From JAPLNB01 sp964451955 (GTDB lineage Bacteria; Planctomycetota; Phycisphaerae; Tepidisphaerales; Tepidisphaeraceae), in the NCBI GenBank assembly GCA_964451955.1, contig CAYVKG010000003.1, positions 40,889 through 104,888 on the forward strand: a stretch of DNA of 64,000 nt, given 5' to 3'. Numbering within the stretch: position 1 is the stretch's first letter; every line of letters begins with the position of its first letter. This document shows, in pieces, positions 8,788-17,697 of the stretch. The notes below the pieces were generated by a model. That model had not been told where the DNA came from, searched no databases, and worked only from the letters and a program-made list of their open reading frames with translations. The position numbers were made by a program, and so were the translations under genes.

Positions 8788-10107
8788 TCAGGACACGGCA
8801 TTGCCCGCGGCGGGTGCCTGCGTGGTGAATTCGTTCAGGTATCTCATGAAGTCCCCGCACAGGCTCTCGATGTGCTCGGTCGAGACGACCGATGGCCGAT
8901 AGGTCAGCGCAAAGTGGAAATTCTCCCCCAGCGTGGTTGTGGCGAAGACCAGCGGCATCATCGGTCCGGTCGGCGATATCCGGATGTAATCCAGCAGCGG
9001 CGAAGGGTGATACTCCCTGGCCCAGGAACGGTTCATGTTCACGTTCGAAATGCCGCCGGCCATCGGGCAGTGCTTCTGATAGAACTGCGGGATCCGCTTG
9101 GGATTCACAAGGCTGCCCAGAGCCACTCCGATCAGCATGCGCAGAGCGCTTGCCTGCGGGATGCCTCGACTTTTCTGATGTGCATTCTGCACCGCAATGG
9201 TCCGTAGCAGCCGCAGCGGGGAATCGAAATCCTCCGGCCGGCAGAATACGTTTGTGAAACCGAGAAACAGCCCGAATGCGTCGGCAAACTCGTTGTTGCC
9301 GCAATAAGGACGCAGATCCACGATCGAACCCAACGCCATCCCCCGCCGCCTTGGACGGATTTTCAGCGGAACATATTGGTTGCACACCTGGGCAATGGCC
9401 GCCAGGAACACATCGTTGAGCGTCACCCCAAGCGCACGGGCTGATTCGAGCAACGTCCTGATCCATCCTGCCGGTGCGCAGCGGACTGTAATCCGTGCCG
9501 TCAGATCAGTCCCGCAGTAATACTCAATCCGCCTGACTTGCCGGATCGTGCTTGCCCACCGGGTAGCCGTCAGCAGCCCGTGTCCCATGGCCGAAGCCTG
9601 CTCAATGACGTCAAAGAAACGCCGATATCCGTGTTGCGGAAGATGGACCGGGGTGTGTCTGGCCTGTTTGGGGTCAAAGACGCGCACGAACCACTCGCGC
9701 AAGACCGTTCGAATCGACACGCTGTCGGCCACCCAGTGGTGATAGACCACCCCAATATGATAGAAACCGTTGTCGGCCAGCACGAACGGCCTGAAGGGAG
9801 GCTCGGAGGGGTTGTCGAACCGCCGATTCAATTGCTCCGAAATATGATCTTCCAAGGTGGTCGCGGGCTTCACCACCCGGATGCCATAGAGCGACATTTC
9901 TCCATTCAGAGACTCATAGTGGAAACTTCCCCCATCCAGCCGGACCCGCCCGAGCCCCAATTCGTTCAACGTGTCGTGCCACGCCGCATGCAGCAGCGAA
10001 ACATCGGGCGAGCCTTCGACTTTCAGGATCTGGGCGGCGTTATAAGGATGTGCGGCATCCCATTGCCGTGCCAGTCGCTGGAATACATTAAGTCTTGAAG
10101 AGGTCAT
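8788..10107 (-). CDS. Stand-alone condensation-domain-like acyltransferase
   Basis: A 439-aa cytosolic protein of the CoA-dependent acyltransferase fold shared by NRPS condensation domains, PapA proteins and wax-ester/DGAT synthases. The active-site motif HHWVADS (residues 123-129) matches HHxxxD. Later, a VTLNDVFLAAIAQV helix and a SIVDLRPY segment resemble the second half of this fold. No carrier or adenylation domain is attached or nearby, so it probably esterifies or amidates a CoA-linked acyl group onto an unknown alcohol or amine. Start chosen at the ATG at 10107 (MTSSRLNVFQRLA), where condensation-like homology begins; an upstream ATG would add 36 unconserved residues. It is the last gene of a three-gene minus-strand group. 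Confidence 0.7.
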   Translation of the reverse strand: MTSSRLNVFQRLARQWDAAHPYNAAQILKVEGSPDVSLLHAAWHDTLNELGLGRVRLDGGSFHYESLNGEMSLYGIRVVKPATTLEDHISEQLNRRFDNPSEPPFRPFVLADNGFYHIGVVYHHWVADSVSIRTVLREWFVRVFDPKQARHTPVHLPQHGYRRFFDVIEQASAMGHGLLTATRWASTIRQVRRIEYYCGTDLTARITVRCAPAGWIRTLLESARALGVTLNDVFLAAIAQVCNQYVPLKIRPRRRGMALGSIVDLRPYCGNNEFADAFGLFLGFTNVFCRPEDFDSPLRLLRTIAVQNAHQKSRGIPQASALRMLIGVALGSLVNPKRIPQFYQKHCPMAGGISNVNMNRSWAREYHPSPLLDYIRISPTGPMMPLVFATTTLGENFHFALTYRPSVVSTEHIESLCGDFMRYLNEFTTQAPAAGNAVS

Positions 10108-10228
10108 GACCCGATTCGCTCCAGCCGACGCCGGACTCCGACACCCATCCAATTCCGAAACCCAAAACACTCGTCGCCCGCCAACACACTGGCCGATGCG
10201 GACCTGCATCCGCATAAACCCAATCTTA

Positions 10229-10954
10229 TTATAAACCCACCGGATCCTTTCTGCGATGCCGTTTCACTGCTCCAAGAATCAATCCTCCACCAATCAGGGT
10301 GTGCAGCAAAGCGGAAGGGATGACACTGGCCGGCAACTCATAGGGGATGTCATCGCCGATGTTGGTCAGCATATAGGCCAGTCGATATTGCGCCCACGGG
10401 ACGGGGAACGCGGCTTTCATTGCCCCGTTCAGTGCGAACAGCGGATGGGCGTATACGAGACTTGCCACCACGCGCTCACGTCCTTCGCCCGTCAGTCCCG
10501 CCGAGAGCCAGACAGGCCACGAGAGCCACGCGATGCCGAGAATCACGGCCAATGCGCTTGCCACAACAGCCGATTTCGTCACTCTTTTCAGAATGCTCAC
10601 GATACCGGTCAAACCCGCCGCAAAGCCGAGGAGCACGGCGCATCCGCGAAACCAATCCGTGATGGCGACCGAGGTCTGGAAGACCGGGCCTAGCCAGACG
10701 GCCGCTACCGCCAGCAACACACTCCCCGTCACGATTGCAGCTGGCGCGATCGAGTCCTGCCCGACGACCAGCGGGGGAACGATCAGTCCAACCACCGCGA
10801 GCCCACCCAGATAGAGGCCCAGGCCGGGACCGGCACAGAAGTGGCATAGCATGGCCAACACCACAGCCGGGCCGAAACCGGTTGCTGCGGTCAACAATAG
10901 CCCCGACAGCACGGCTCGGTTGGCCGTGACACGGGCTGGCCCAGACCCATTCAT
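10229..10954 (-). CDS. Multi-pass membrane protein of unknown function
   Basis: A 241-aa hydrophobic protein with about six membrane segments (around residues 13-35, 43-62, 70-90, 105-122, 130-150 and 215-232) and a basic C-terminal tail (KRHRRKDPVGL). I do not recognise the family. Its ATG overlaps the stop of the YdjY-like gene (ATGA), so the two are translationally coupled. The acyltransferase follows 121 bases later. A link to envelope lipid or glycan modification is only a guess from these neighbours. Confidence 0.7.
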   Translation of the reverse strand: MNGSGPARVTANRAVLSGLLLTAATGFGPAVVLAMLCHFCAGPGLGLYLGGLAVVGLIVPPLVVGQDSIAPAAIVTGSVLLAVAAVWLGPVFQTSVAITDWFRGCAVLLGFAAGLTGIVSILKRVTKSAVVASALAVILGIAWLSWPVWLSAGLTGEGRERVVASLVYAHPLFALNGAMKAAFPVPWAQYRLAYMLTNIGDDIPYELPASVIPSALLHTLIGGGLILGAVKRHRRKDPVGL

Positions 10955-11673
10955 GGATGCCCCGCCACGTTGTTGTCGCCTCCGTTCAACACCCTCTCAT
11001 CGACCGCCTCAATCGTCAGCCAGACCTTCGCGCCTCGCGGCGGCGCCGTATCAGGGTTGACTTCCCATTCCAGGGAGTCATTCGAGTTGCTGCGAAGCTC
11101 GGCCAAATCAATCACGCTGTACTCGAAGTTGACCACGCTGATCAGATGCCCGGTTACGTCCGCGGCGTATCGGCCATCCTTCATCACGCGCGACCCGGCG
11201 AAGACAAACGTCATCGGTTCGAGCGGCTGCTTGGTCTTCAGATTGCGCATCAAGCGGTGGGGGGGCACGGAGACTATTTGCCCGTCCTTCTCATACTCGC
11301 AGGCGATTTTCAGTCGCGGCCCCGTGGGGGCGATCGGCCTGTCCCCGGGCTGCGACACGCGGAGTGGTTGCCCGGGCACCAGCCCCACGATCAGCATCGC
11401 CAGATGCAAATGCGATCCTTTGGCACGCGATCGCAGGACGGTCTCGTGCTCCGCTCCCCCCGCGGCGCAAACCAGAAACTCCAACGGCGACGCGGCATTC
11501 ACCGCCTCGCACTCCATCCGGACTCGCCGGTGCGATACGTCCAAGTCGAGATGCGGCAGCCTGATCGGCTGTGTGGTTGGCAACGTGGCGGGAGGCAGGC
11601 TTTGGGCCTCCGCTGCGGCGACCGCCAACAGCAGCATCCAACCTGTCGCGAGGGCAATAACATTCCCGATCAA
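10951..11673 (-). CDS. Exported YdjY-domain protein
   Basis: A 240-aa protein with a hydrophobic signal-like N-terminus ending AAAEAQS. The body carries ASPLEFLVCAAGGAEHETVL followed by HLHLAMLIVGLVPGQPL, the arrangement seen in planctomycete YdjY-type proteins (family recognised, function unknown). Downstream are a beta region (LKIACEYEKDGQ) and a short FEYSVIDLAELRSNSNDSLE segment. The start shown is TTG, which keeps the whole signal segment; an internal ATG at 11637 is the alternative. It overlaps the membrane-protein gene by 4 bases. Upstream lies the terminator of the secretin gene, so a separate promoter must lie in 11674-11735. Confidence 0.7.
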   Translation of the reverse strand: MIGNVIALATGWMLLLAVAAAEAQSLPPATLPTTQPIRLPHLDLDVSHRRVRMECEAVNAASPLEFLVCAAGGAEHETVLRSRAKGSHLHLAMLIVGLVPGQPLRVSQPGDRPIAPTGPRLKIACEYEKDGQIVSVPPHRLMRNLKTKQPLEPMTFVFAGSRVMKDGRYAADVTGHLISVVNFEYSVIDLAELRSNSNDSLEWEVNPDTAPPRGAKVWLTIEAVDERVLNGGDNNVAGHP

Positions 11674-11735
11674 AGTCCCAGTAGTGTAACCATTGCCGCC
11701 GCCCCGAGGAATGCCGCCGTTGACACCGGCCCAAT

Positions 11736-11768
11736 TAAAAACGGGCGGCCCGGAACCGGGTCGCCCGT
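11736..11768 (-). terminator. Rho-independent terminator of the secretin gene
   Basis: Downstream of the secretin stop, reading the minus strand, a 12-bp GC-rich hairpin (arms 11741-11753 and 11756-11768, one G/T mismatch, loop of two bases) is followed by TTTTAATT. This is a standard intrinsic terminator. Confidence 0.8.
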
Positions 11769-11789
11769 CAGATCGTCTGGTCGCGTCGC

Positions 11790-14700
11790 CTACCGCCCCC
11801 GCGTGTTCATGGCCGGGAACTGGGCCGCCTCAATCTCGCGGTGCAGGATGATCGTCGGCTTCACCAGGATCAACAGCACGCTCTCGTCCTTTGCCGTTGA
11901 CCGGTTCGTGAACAATCGCTTGATGAACGGGATCTTGGAGAGGATTGGCACGCCCTCCTCGATCTCGATTTCGCCGGCGATTGTCTGCCCGCCCAGCATC
12001 AACGTGCCGCCGTCAGGAACACTCACGATCGTATTCACGGCCGTCACATTGATGATCGGCAGCTGAATATTGGCTTGGAATACGTTGGGCTGTCCCGGGG
12101 TGCCCCCCCCGCCGCCGTTGTTATTGTAGTTCGGGTCCGCCAGGCCGAATACGGGGAAGTTGACCAGGTTTTTGAGCTTGGTGATCGTGGGCTGCAGCGA
12201 AAGCGTTACATACTTCCGGTCGGCGGACACGGTCGGCTGAACAATCAGTCGGACGCCGCTGGCCGTCACATCGGGGATCGGGTTGTACAGGCCCACACCT
12301 TCGCCGGTGACGGCTTCCAGGTCGGCCACATAAGCCTGCTCTTCGGCGACGATCACAAACGCCTGTTGCCCGTTGAAGACGGTCACGCGCGGCGCATTGG
12401 AGATCGAGCTGCGCCGCGACGCTTGTGTCGCGCGGATCAGGAAGTTGGCCTGGAAATCGTCCAGGTAGCTGCCCTGAATCTGGATCGCCGGATTCTGGAC
12501 GAGGCTGCCGATGGTATTCGGCGCCGCCGTTGCCGGTCCCTGGGTGAAGGCGCTGCTGTTTTGCGTTACGGCGATCGGGCTGAAGTGAAGCGGGTCGTTG
12601 ATGTTGAAGAAGAAGTCGATGTCGACGCCGATGTCTTCCAGGAAGTTCCGCTCGACCGTCAGGAACCTCGCCTCGATGCTCACCTGGATCGCGCGTGTTT
12701 CCCGCAGCTTGTCCAGCAAGCTCGCCAGCTGCCGCTGATTTTCCGGGGTCTGCGTCACGATCAACTGACCCTGCAGATGGCTCAGCGATCCGAATTTCCC
12801 GCCGTTGTCCGTCCAGCTCTCCGGGTCGATCTTTGACTTGATAATGGCCGCGATGTCTTCAAGCAGTTCCTCGGTCTTCTGGGTCGCACGAGGGTTCTGG
12901 ACCGTGCCGCTTTGAGAGCCGCCATTGCTCAACCCGTATCGCCCGGACGTCGTGTTGGGGTTGCTGTTGCTGGAGCCGGTCGAGCTATAAATGCTGCCCG
13001 CAGGCGTCGGATTGACCGGTCGCCGCGTGGGATCCGCTTTCGGAGAGAAGTCCGGCGGTTCCACGAAGTCGGGTGCCACCACCAGCAGGTCGCGAATATC
13101 GTAGACGTTTGTGACGGTCTTGCTGTTCAGGTCGTCGCAGGTCGAGACGGTGATGATCCCGTCCTCGATGGCGTATCCGATCTTGGATCCGGAGCCGGTC
13201 ACGTCCTTCAATACCGTCGCCAGCGCCTGCGAAAACTTCACGTTGGCCAGCTTCGCAGTGACGGCGGTGGAGCGAGTGATGCCCGCGCTCTCCAGCATAC
13301 GCCAGTTCACGTAGATATTGGCTCCACTGACGTCGTGGAGGAAGTCCATCACCTCGGCCAGCGGTGCCTGGTCAAAACCGATCGCCGGCAGTCGCTTGTT
13401 CATCAGCGACACCGCGTCCAGGTTGTCGGTGCCGCCGGATCGCTCCTGGAGCAGCTCACGATCTCGCATTTCGCTGATATCCGGCCAGTTTGCCGGATAA
13501 TTCAGGATGTCCAGGTACGGGGTCTTGCGTTCCTCGGCCTGGGTGATCGATCGACGGAACTCAAACTCCACCCGCTCGCGAATCTTCCGCTGCTCCTGCA
13601 CCGTCGCCGAGTCCTGCACCAACTGCTTCACGCCCACCGCGTAGTCATTGGACGGATCAATCGCCAGAATCTGGTTAATCACCCCCAGCGCCTGCGTGTA
13701 CTGCCCATCGTAGACGAACTGCTGTGCCGTCCGGGCCAGCGATTGCACCGTCCGCCGGCGTTCCTGCGCCTCGATTGCCGCCCGCTGTGCCATCGAATTG
13801 GCTGCGGCCTGTGCCGCATCCTTCGCCGCGATTCCCGCGTCGGTCTGCTGGGCGGTGGCCAATGCCGACCGCGTGTTGATGACGGTCGTCTCGAAGGCCT
13901 GGAGTTGCGCCGCGGTGAAGATGCCGGGGTTGGACTCCTTGGCGACTGTCGCGGCATCCAGGGCCTCCTGTGCCGCAGTGTAGTTCTTGGCGGCAATCGC
14001 CGCCTGGGCGTCCGCGATGGCCTTCTCGAAGCTGTACGTGATGATCTGCTTGTGAAGGCGAATGCGGTCGGCCTCGCGATCCACCATGGGCTTGTCGGTG
14101 CCGCCTGTCACGGCCAGTTGCGTCTGCGCTTTGCCATCCGCCGCGGCGCGGTTGGTCGGATCCAGATCGTATGCCTGGGCAAAGAGCGAGTAAGCGTCAG
14201 CCAGGCGATTGTCTTTCTGGGCTTCGGTGGCCTTGTCGACGAGTTGCTGGGCCTCGTAGGCCCGCTGCTGTTGCCGGAGTTTCTCCAGCCGGGCCTGCTC
14301 CAGAAGCTCTCGCTGCGCGGGGCTCAGCACTTCCGCCGCGGGAGCCGTGGTCGGGCCCGGGGGCGTTACATCGGTCTGGGCAACCACCTCGGTCGGGGCA
14401 GCGGCCTTCTGCTCTTTGGCTTCGATTCTCTGCAGGAATTTCCCCGGGGAATCCCGGAACAAGCCCGGGTTGAACTTGGCCGCCTGCGATTCCTGGAACA
14501 ACGCCTTGGCCGCCGCATAGTCGCCCCGGTTGTACGCCGCGACGCCATCGTCATAGGCCTGCTTGCCCGCGACCACCTTCTTCGTCTCAACTTTGACTTC
14601 GCCGGTCGGTTCCGCGCTCTTCTCGGGTTCGTTGGTCTTCCCGGTCGTCGCGACTTCCTTCGCGGGCGGCGTTGTTGCCGCCGCGGCGGCATTGGCCTTG

Positions 14701-15419
14701 GCCTTCTCCTCGGCGGCTTTGGCCTCGGCGATCTTCTCGTCGATTCCCCTCAGGTAGCTCTTGGGCTTCCGATCAAACAGACCGGGATTGTACCCGGCCG
14801 CTTCGAGCTGCTCGAATTTGGTCCTCGCCGCGTCGAGGCGGTCCGCCCGATAATCGGCGACCGCTTCCCTGTAAATGCCGCGGTAGTCGGGCTTGGCAAC
14901 CTTGCCGGATGCCTCGGCGACGGAAATCTGCGACAGAGCTTTTGTCCTGGTTGCTTCGTCAGCGAACTTGTTCTCCGCGGCTGCCCGGTAGTACTTGATC
15001 GCTTCGGCGTAATTCTTGTCCGTCAACGCCTGCTCGCCGAGCTCGAACTGGGCCCTGGCGGCCTTCCTCTCTCCAAGCGCCGCCTCCGCCTTCCGGAGGA
15101 TGTTCGTCAGCTTCTCCCGATCCGCTTCGGGCAACCCTTCAGGCTTAACCTGCTGCAGCGTGGCTTGGGCATCCTCGTATTGGCCCTTGTCGTACTGTTC
15201 GGCGCCTGTCGCCAACAGTTGCGGGTCCGTCAGCTTGGCTTGATCCGCCAACAGGACCAGCGCCTGCTCGACGTCGGTCATGCCGTAAGCCGCAGATGGC
15301 GACAAAGCCACCGCCGGCAGGGCGGCGGCCACCGCCATGGCCAACGCCGCAGCGCCTTTGCGAAACCGGGGGCGAACACACATCGAGGATGCATCGCGGT
15401 CGAAGCTCTTAAAGAACAC
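11790..15419 (-). CDS. Very large outer-membrane secretin with N-terminal TPR-like repeats
   Basis: A ~1209-aa secretin/GspD-PilQ superfamily protein forming an outer-membrane pore. The N-terminus has a signal peptide (GAAALAMAVAAALPAVAL). About 550 residues of helical tetratrico-like repeats follow (YDKGQYEDAQATL, YNRGDYAAAKALFQ, DNRLADAYSLFAQAY), split by Ala/Pro/Glu linkers. After an N0/secretin-and-TonB-like segment (~640-740) comes a Ser/Asn-rich linker. The C-terminal pore domain holds VSIEARFLTVE, VPDGGTLMLGGQ and GVPILSKIPFIKRLF, the canonical secretin signature. The start is GTG at 15419, with GGAGG six bases upstream on the minus strand; the ATG at 15383 is the alternative. No other type II/IV secretion gene is adjacent, so its partner system is elsewhere. 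Usual GspD is ~650-700 aa. Confidence 0.9.
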   Translation of the reverse strand: MFFKSFDRDASSMCVRPRFRKGAAALAMAVAAALPAVALSPSAAYGMTDVEQALVLLADQAKLTDPQLLATGAEQYDKGQYEDAQATLQQVKPEGLPEADREKLTNILRKAEAALGERKAARAQFELGEQALTDKNYAEAIKYYRAAAENKFADEATRTKALSQISVAEASGKVAKPDYRGIYREAVADYRADRLDAARTKFEQLEAAGYNPGLFDRKPKSYLRGIDEKIAEAKAAEEKAKANAAAAATTPPAKEVATTGKTNEPEKSAEPTGEVKVETKKVVAGKQAYDDGVAAYNRGDYAAAKALFQESQAAKFNPGLFRDSPGKFLQRIEAKEQKAAAPTEVVAQTDVTPPGPTTAPAAEVLSPAQRELLEQARLEKLRQQQRAYEAQQLVDKATEAQKDNRLADAYSLFAQAYDLDPTNRAAADGKAQTQLAVTGGTDKPMVDREADRIRLHKQIITYSFEKAIADAQAAIAAKNYTAAQEALDAATVAKESNPGIFTAAQLQAFETTVINTRSALATAQQTDAGIAAKDAAQAAANSMAQRAAIEAQERRRTVQSLARTAQQFVYDGQYTQALGVINQILAIDPSNDYAVGVKQLVQDSATVQEQRKIRERVEFEFRRSITQAEERKTPYLDILNYPANWPDISEMRDRELLQERSGGTDNLDAVSLMNKRLPAIGFDQAPLAEVMDFLHDVSGANIYVNWRMLESAGITRSTAVTAKLANVKFSQALATVLKDVTGSGSKIGYAIEDGIITVSTCDDLNSKTVTNVYDIRDLLVVAPDFVEPPDFSPKADPTRRPVNPTPAGSIYSSTGSSNSNPNTTSGRYGLSNGGSQSGTVQNPRATQKTEELLEDIAAIIKSKIDPESWTDNGGKFGSLSHLQGQLIVTQTPENQRQLASLLDKLRETRAIQVSIEARFLTVERNFLEDIGVDIDFFFNINDPLHFSPIAVTQNSSAFTQGPATAAPNTIGSLVQNPAIQIQGSYLDDFQANFLIRATQASRRSSISNAPRVTVFNGQQAFVIVAEEQAYVADLEAVTGEGVGLYNPIPDVTASGVRLIVQPTVSADRKYVTLSLQPTITKLKNLVNFPVFGLADPNYNNNGGGGGTPGQPNVFQANIQLPIINVTAVNTIVSVPDGGTLMLGGQTIAGEIEIEEGVPILSKIPFIKRLFTNRSTAKDESVLLILVKPTIILHREIEAAQFPAMNTRGR

Positions 15420-15844
15420 GGCGTTCCTCCATTCAAATTGCCCTGGCCGCACGCCACTGCGGCGGGCTGAATTTGCGCTGCGACCCATCCAAAACAAACG
15501 CGACCGCCCATTGCTCGACACCACATTGGTGCATCTGGGGCCGCGAAGGTGTGAATCGCCGGAGCATGCGCGGGAGAACTGTTCTGGTGGTCGTCTCTTG
15601 GTGTCAGTACTCAGTTCGAGGTTGCAACCGTATCATGGCCCCAAACTTTCAGTCTTCAGGCCAAGCGGACCGTCGCTCGTTTCCGGCCTGCCTGTTGCTT
15701 TCACCCGTCACTGATTCGAGCCCGGAGCCACTCTAATCACTACCACTACGCCTCTGACGCCTCGGGAGGCCGACTCGTCCAAAGCAGCGTCTGCCCAACG
15801 CAACACGACTTGCGCGGGGCAAGTCTTGATCCCGAGCGTGGCAG

Positions 15845-15873
15845 AGTCTAAACGAACAGTCGAGCCGTTGCAA
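15845..15873 (-). promoter_or_regulatory. Candidate secretin promoter with ~420-nt leader
   Basis: On the minus strand: TTGCAA (15868-15873), a 17-bp spacer and TAGACT (15845-15850). Transcription from here would give a leader of about 420 nt before the GTG at 15419. The 15420-16000 gap holds no gene I can support. No known riboswitch was recognised in the leader. Confidence 0.4.
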
Positions 15874-16000
15874 ATCCAGTGCTGGGTAAATGGCCAAGAA
15901 AAAAAAGGCTGCCTTCCACACGCCTGACAGCCCTCCAGACCCATCCCAAACCGGTTTGCCCGACTTAACTTCCGCGCCCCGTAATCCGCCCCAATGCAAA

Positions 16001-16023
16001 GGCCCACGGCTACGTCGTGGGCC
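16001..16023 (-). terminator. Possible terminator downstream of murA
   Basis: An 8-bp perfect stem (16001-16008 with 16016-16023) lies about 30 bases after the murA stop on the minus strand and is followed by only TTT. It is a weak intrinsic terminator at best. Confidence 0.4.
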
Positions 16024-16051
16024 TCGCTTCCTTCCCTGCGGTATCCGTCTC

Positions 16052-17371
16052 CTACCCCCAGGCCTTCTCGTTGATCCGCTCGATCTGCGCCCCCACGGCC
16101 ACGAGCTTCTGCTCGATCTTCTCATACCCGCGATCGATGTGATAAACCCGGTCAATCCGCGTCGTCCCCTTGGCCACAAGACCCGCCAGCACCAACGCCG
16201 CCGACGCTCGCAGGTCGCTGGCCATTACGGTTGCTCCCTGGAGCTCGCGAACCCCCTGCACAACCGCGGTCGCTCCTTCTTTTCGCACCCGGCCGCCCAT
16301 CCGGTTGAGTTCTCCGACGTGCAGGAACCGATCCGGGAAAATCCGCTCGGTTACCACGCTGATCCCATCCGCCAGGCACAACAGGGCCATCAGTTGCGCC
16401 TGGAGGTCGGTCGGGAAGCCGGGATAGGGCTGCGTCGTCATCTCCACGGGGTTCAATCGCCTGGCCGACGAGACCCGGATCGTTCCGTTCTCCCGCGAAA
16501 TGTTCACCCCAACCTCTTCCAAACGGTCTGCCACCGCCACCAGGTGATCCAGATTGCAGTGCGTCAACTCCAGCTCCCCATTCGTGATGGCCGCTGCAAT
16601 CATGAACGTCCCGCACTCGATGCGATCCGGAATCACCCGGTGCTCGCATCCTTTAAGTGCTTCCACCCCCTCGACGTGTATTTCAGGCGTCCCGTGTCCG
16701 GTGATCTTGGCGCCCATGCGGTTCAGAAGATTCGCGCAGTCCACGACCTCCGGTTCGCAGGCGGCTCCCACCAACACCGTCTCCCCCTCCGCCAGCGTCG
16801 CGGCGCACATCACATTGATCGTTCCGAGCACCGTGGGTCCCTGCGCCCCGCCCAGGTACATCCGGCAACCTTTCAGCCGTCCCCGTACCTCCCCAATGAT
16901 GTTCCCATTCTCCGTCCGAAACGCCGCCCCCAGCTTCTGCAGGCCCCGCACATGCAGATCGACGGGTCGATCGCCAATGGCGCAGCCTCCGGGGATTGAC
17001 ACAATCGCCTTCTTGCGCTTGGCCAGTATGGGGCCCAACACGCAGATGCTCGCGCGCATCGTCTTGACGATCTCGTAGGGCGCCTCGCACTTGCTCTCGT
17101 CCACCACCGTGATGTCGAGGGGCCCGTTCAACGTCGGCCCGTCTCCACTGCCGCCGCCCTCCGCCGGCTCGTGCCGCACCACCTCACAGCCCAGCATGGC
17201 CAGCAGCTTGTTCATCGAATCGATGTCCGACAGCCGAGGCACACCTCTCAGCGTCGACTTCCCCTCCGCCATCAAGCATGCCGCCATGATGGGCAACGCA
17301 CTGTTCTTGCTGCCGCTGATCTCTACTGACCCCTTGAGACGATGCCCGCCAGAAATGAGAAAACTATCCAT
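16052..17371 (-). CDS. murA: UDP-N-acetylglucosamine 1-carboxyvinyltransferase
   Basis: First committed step of peptidoglycan synthesis: transfers enolpyruvate from PEP to UDP-GlcNAc in the cytoplasm. The 439-aa protein shows the N-terminal ISGSKNSALPI with Lys22/Asn23, then PGGCAIGDRPVDLH with the catalytic Cys130 of fosfomycin-sensitive enzymes, and repeated EPSP-synthase-like alpha/beta units. Residues 66-80 contain a Gly/Ser-rich insertion (AEGGGSGDG). Start: ATG with AGGAAGGG just upstream. It is a single gene between the secretin and the GH16 gene, all on the minus strand. Its presence supports a peptidoglycan-containing wall. The 326-base gap upstream (17372-17697) holds an inverted repeat near 17462-17479 but no gene. 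Confidence 0.96.
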   Translation of the reverse strand: MDSFLISGGHRLKGSVEISGSKNSALPIMAACLMAEGKSTLRGVPRLSDIDSMNKLLAMLGCEVVRHEPAEGGGSGDGPTLNGPLDITVVDESKCEAPYEIVKTMRASICVLGPILAKRKKAIVSIPGGCAIGDRPVDLHVRGLQKLGAAFRTENGNIIGEVRGRLKGCRMYLGGAQGPTVLGTINVMCAATLAEGETVLVGAACEPEVVDCANLLNRMGAKITGHGTPEIHVEGVEALKGCEHRVIPDRIECGTFMIAAAITNGELELTHCNLDHLVAVADRLEEVGVNISRENGTIRVSSARRLNPVEMTTQPYPGFPTDLQAQLMALLCLADGISVVTERIFPDRFLHVGELNRMGGRVRKEGATAVVQGVRELQGATVMASDLRASAALVLAGLVAKGTTRIDRVYHIDRGYEKIEQKLVAVGAQIERINEKAWG

Positions 17372-17697
17372 TTGGCCCTTCCTAGGCCCCGTGGCCCGAA
17401 ACGTTCACTCGCTCTCGCGAGGCCCCGCGGGTCACTGCTTCCCGCATGAGCTTTCGGACTATCGGCCAGTCCGTTGGCCGACGATCAATCAATACTACCC
17501 GGCGATTGATGCCCGGTTTATCGGTCGGCGGAACACGAACCGTCTCCGCCGAACGCTGCCTGATATTCTGCTACTCTCCCGAGGCGTTTTCAAGCTCCGC
17601 CGCCTGTGTTTTTGTGATGATCGATTCTCCGGAGCCTACCGGCGACAACCCCGCTCGCCCTGTTCCGTGGCGGCAAATGTCGCCTGACAGGACCCGT

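Noticed and set aside
12912..15470. Long plus-strand open frame (852 aa) opposite the secretin
   Set aside because: Entirely antisense to the secretin, very rich in Arg/Gly/Leu/Val without motif order; a compositional shadow of a high-GC gene.
15420..15838. A riboswitch (e.g. c-di-GMP class I) in the secretin leader
   Set aside because: I saw no conserved aptamer core such as the GCAAAGCC-type loop; long leader only.
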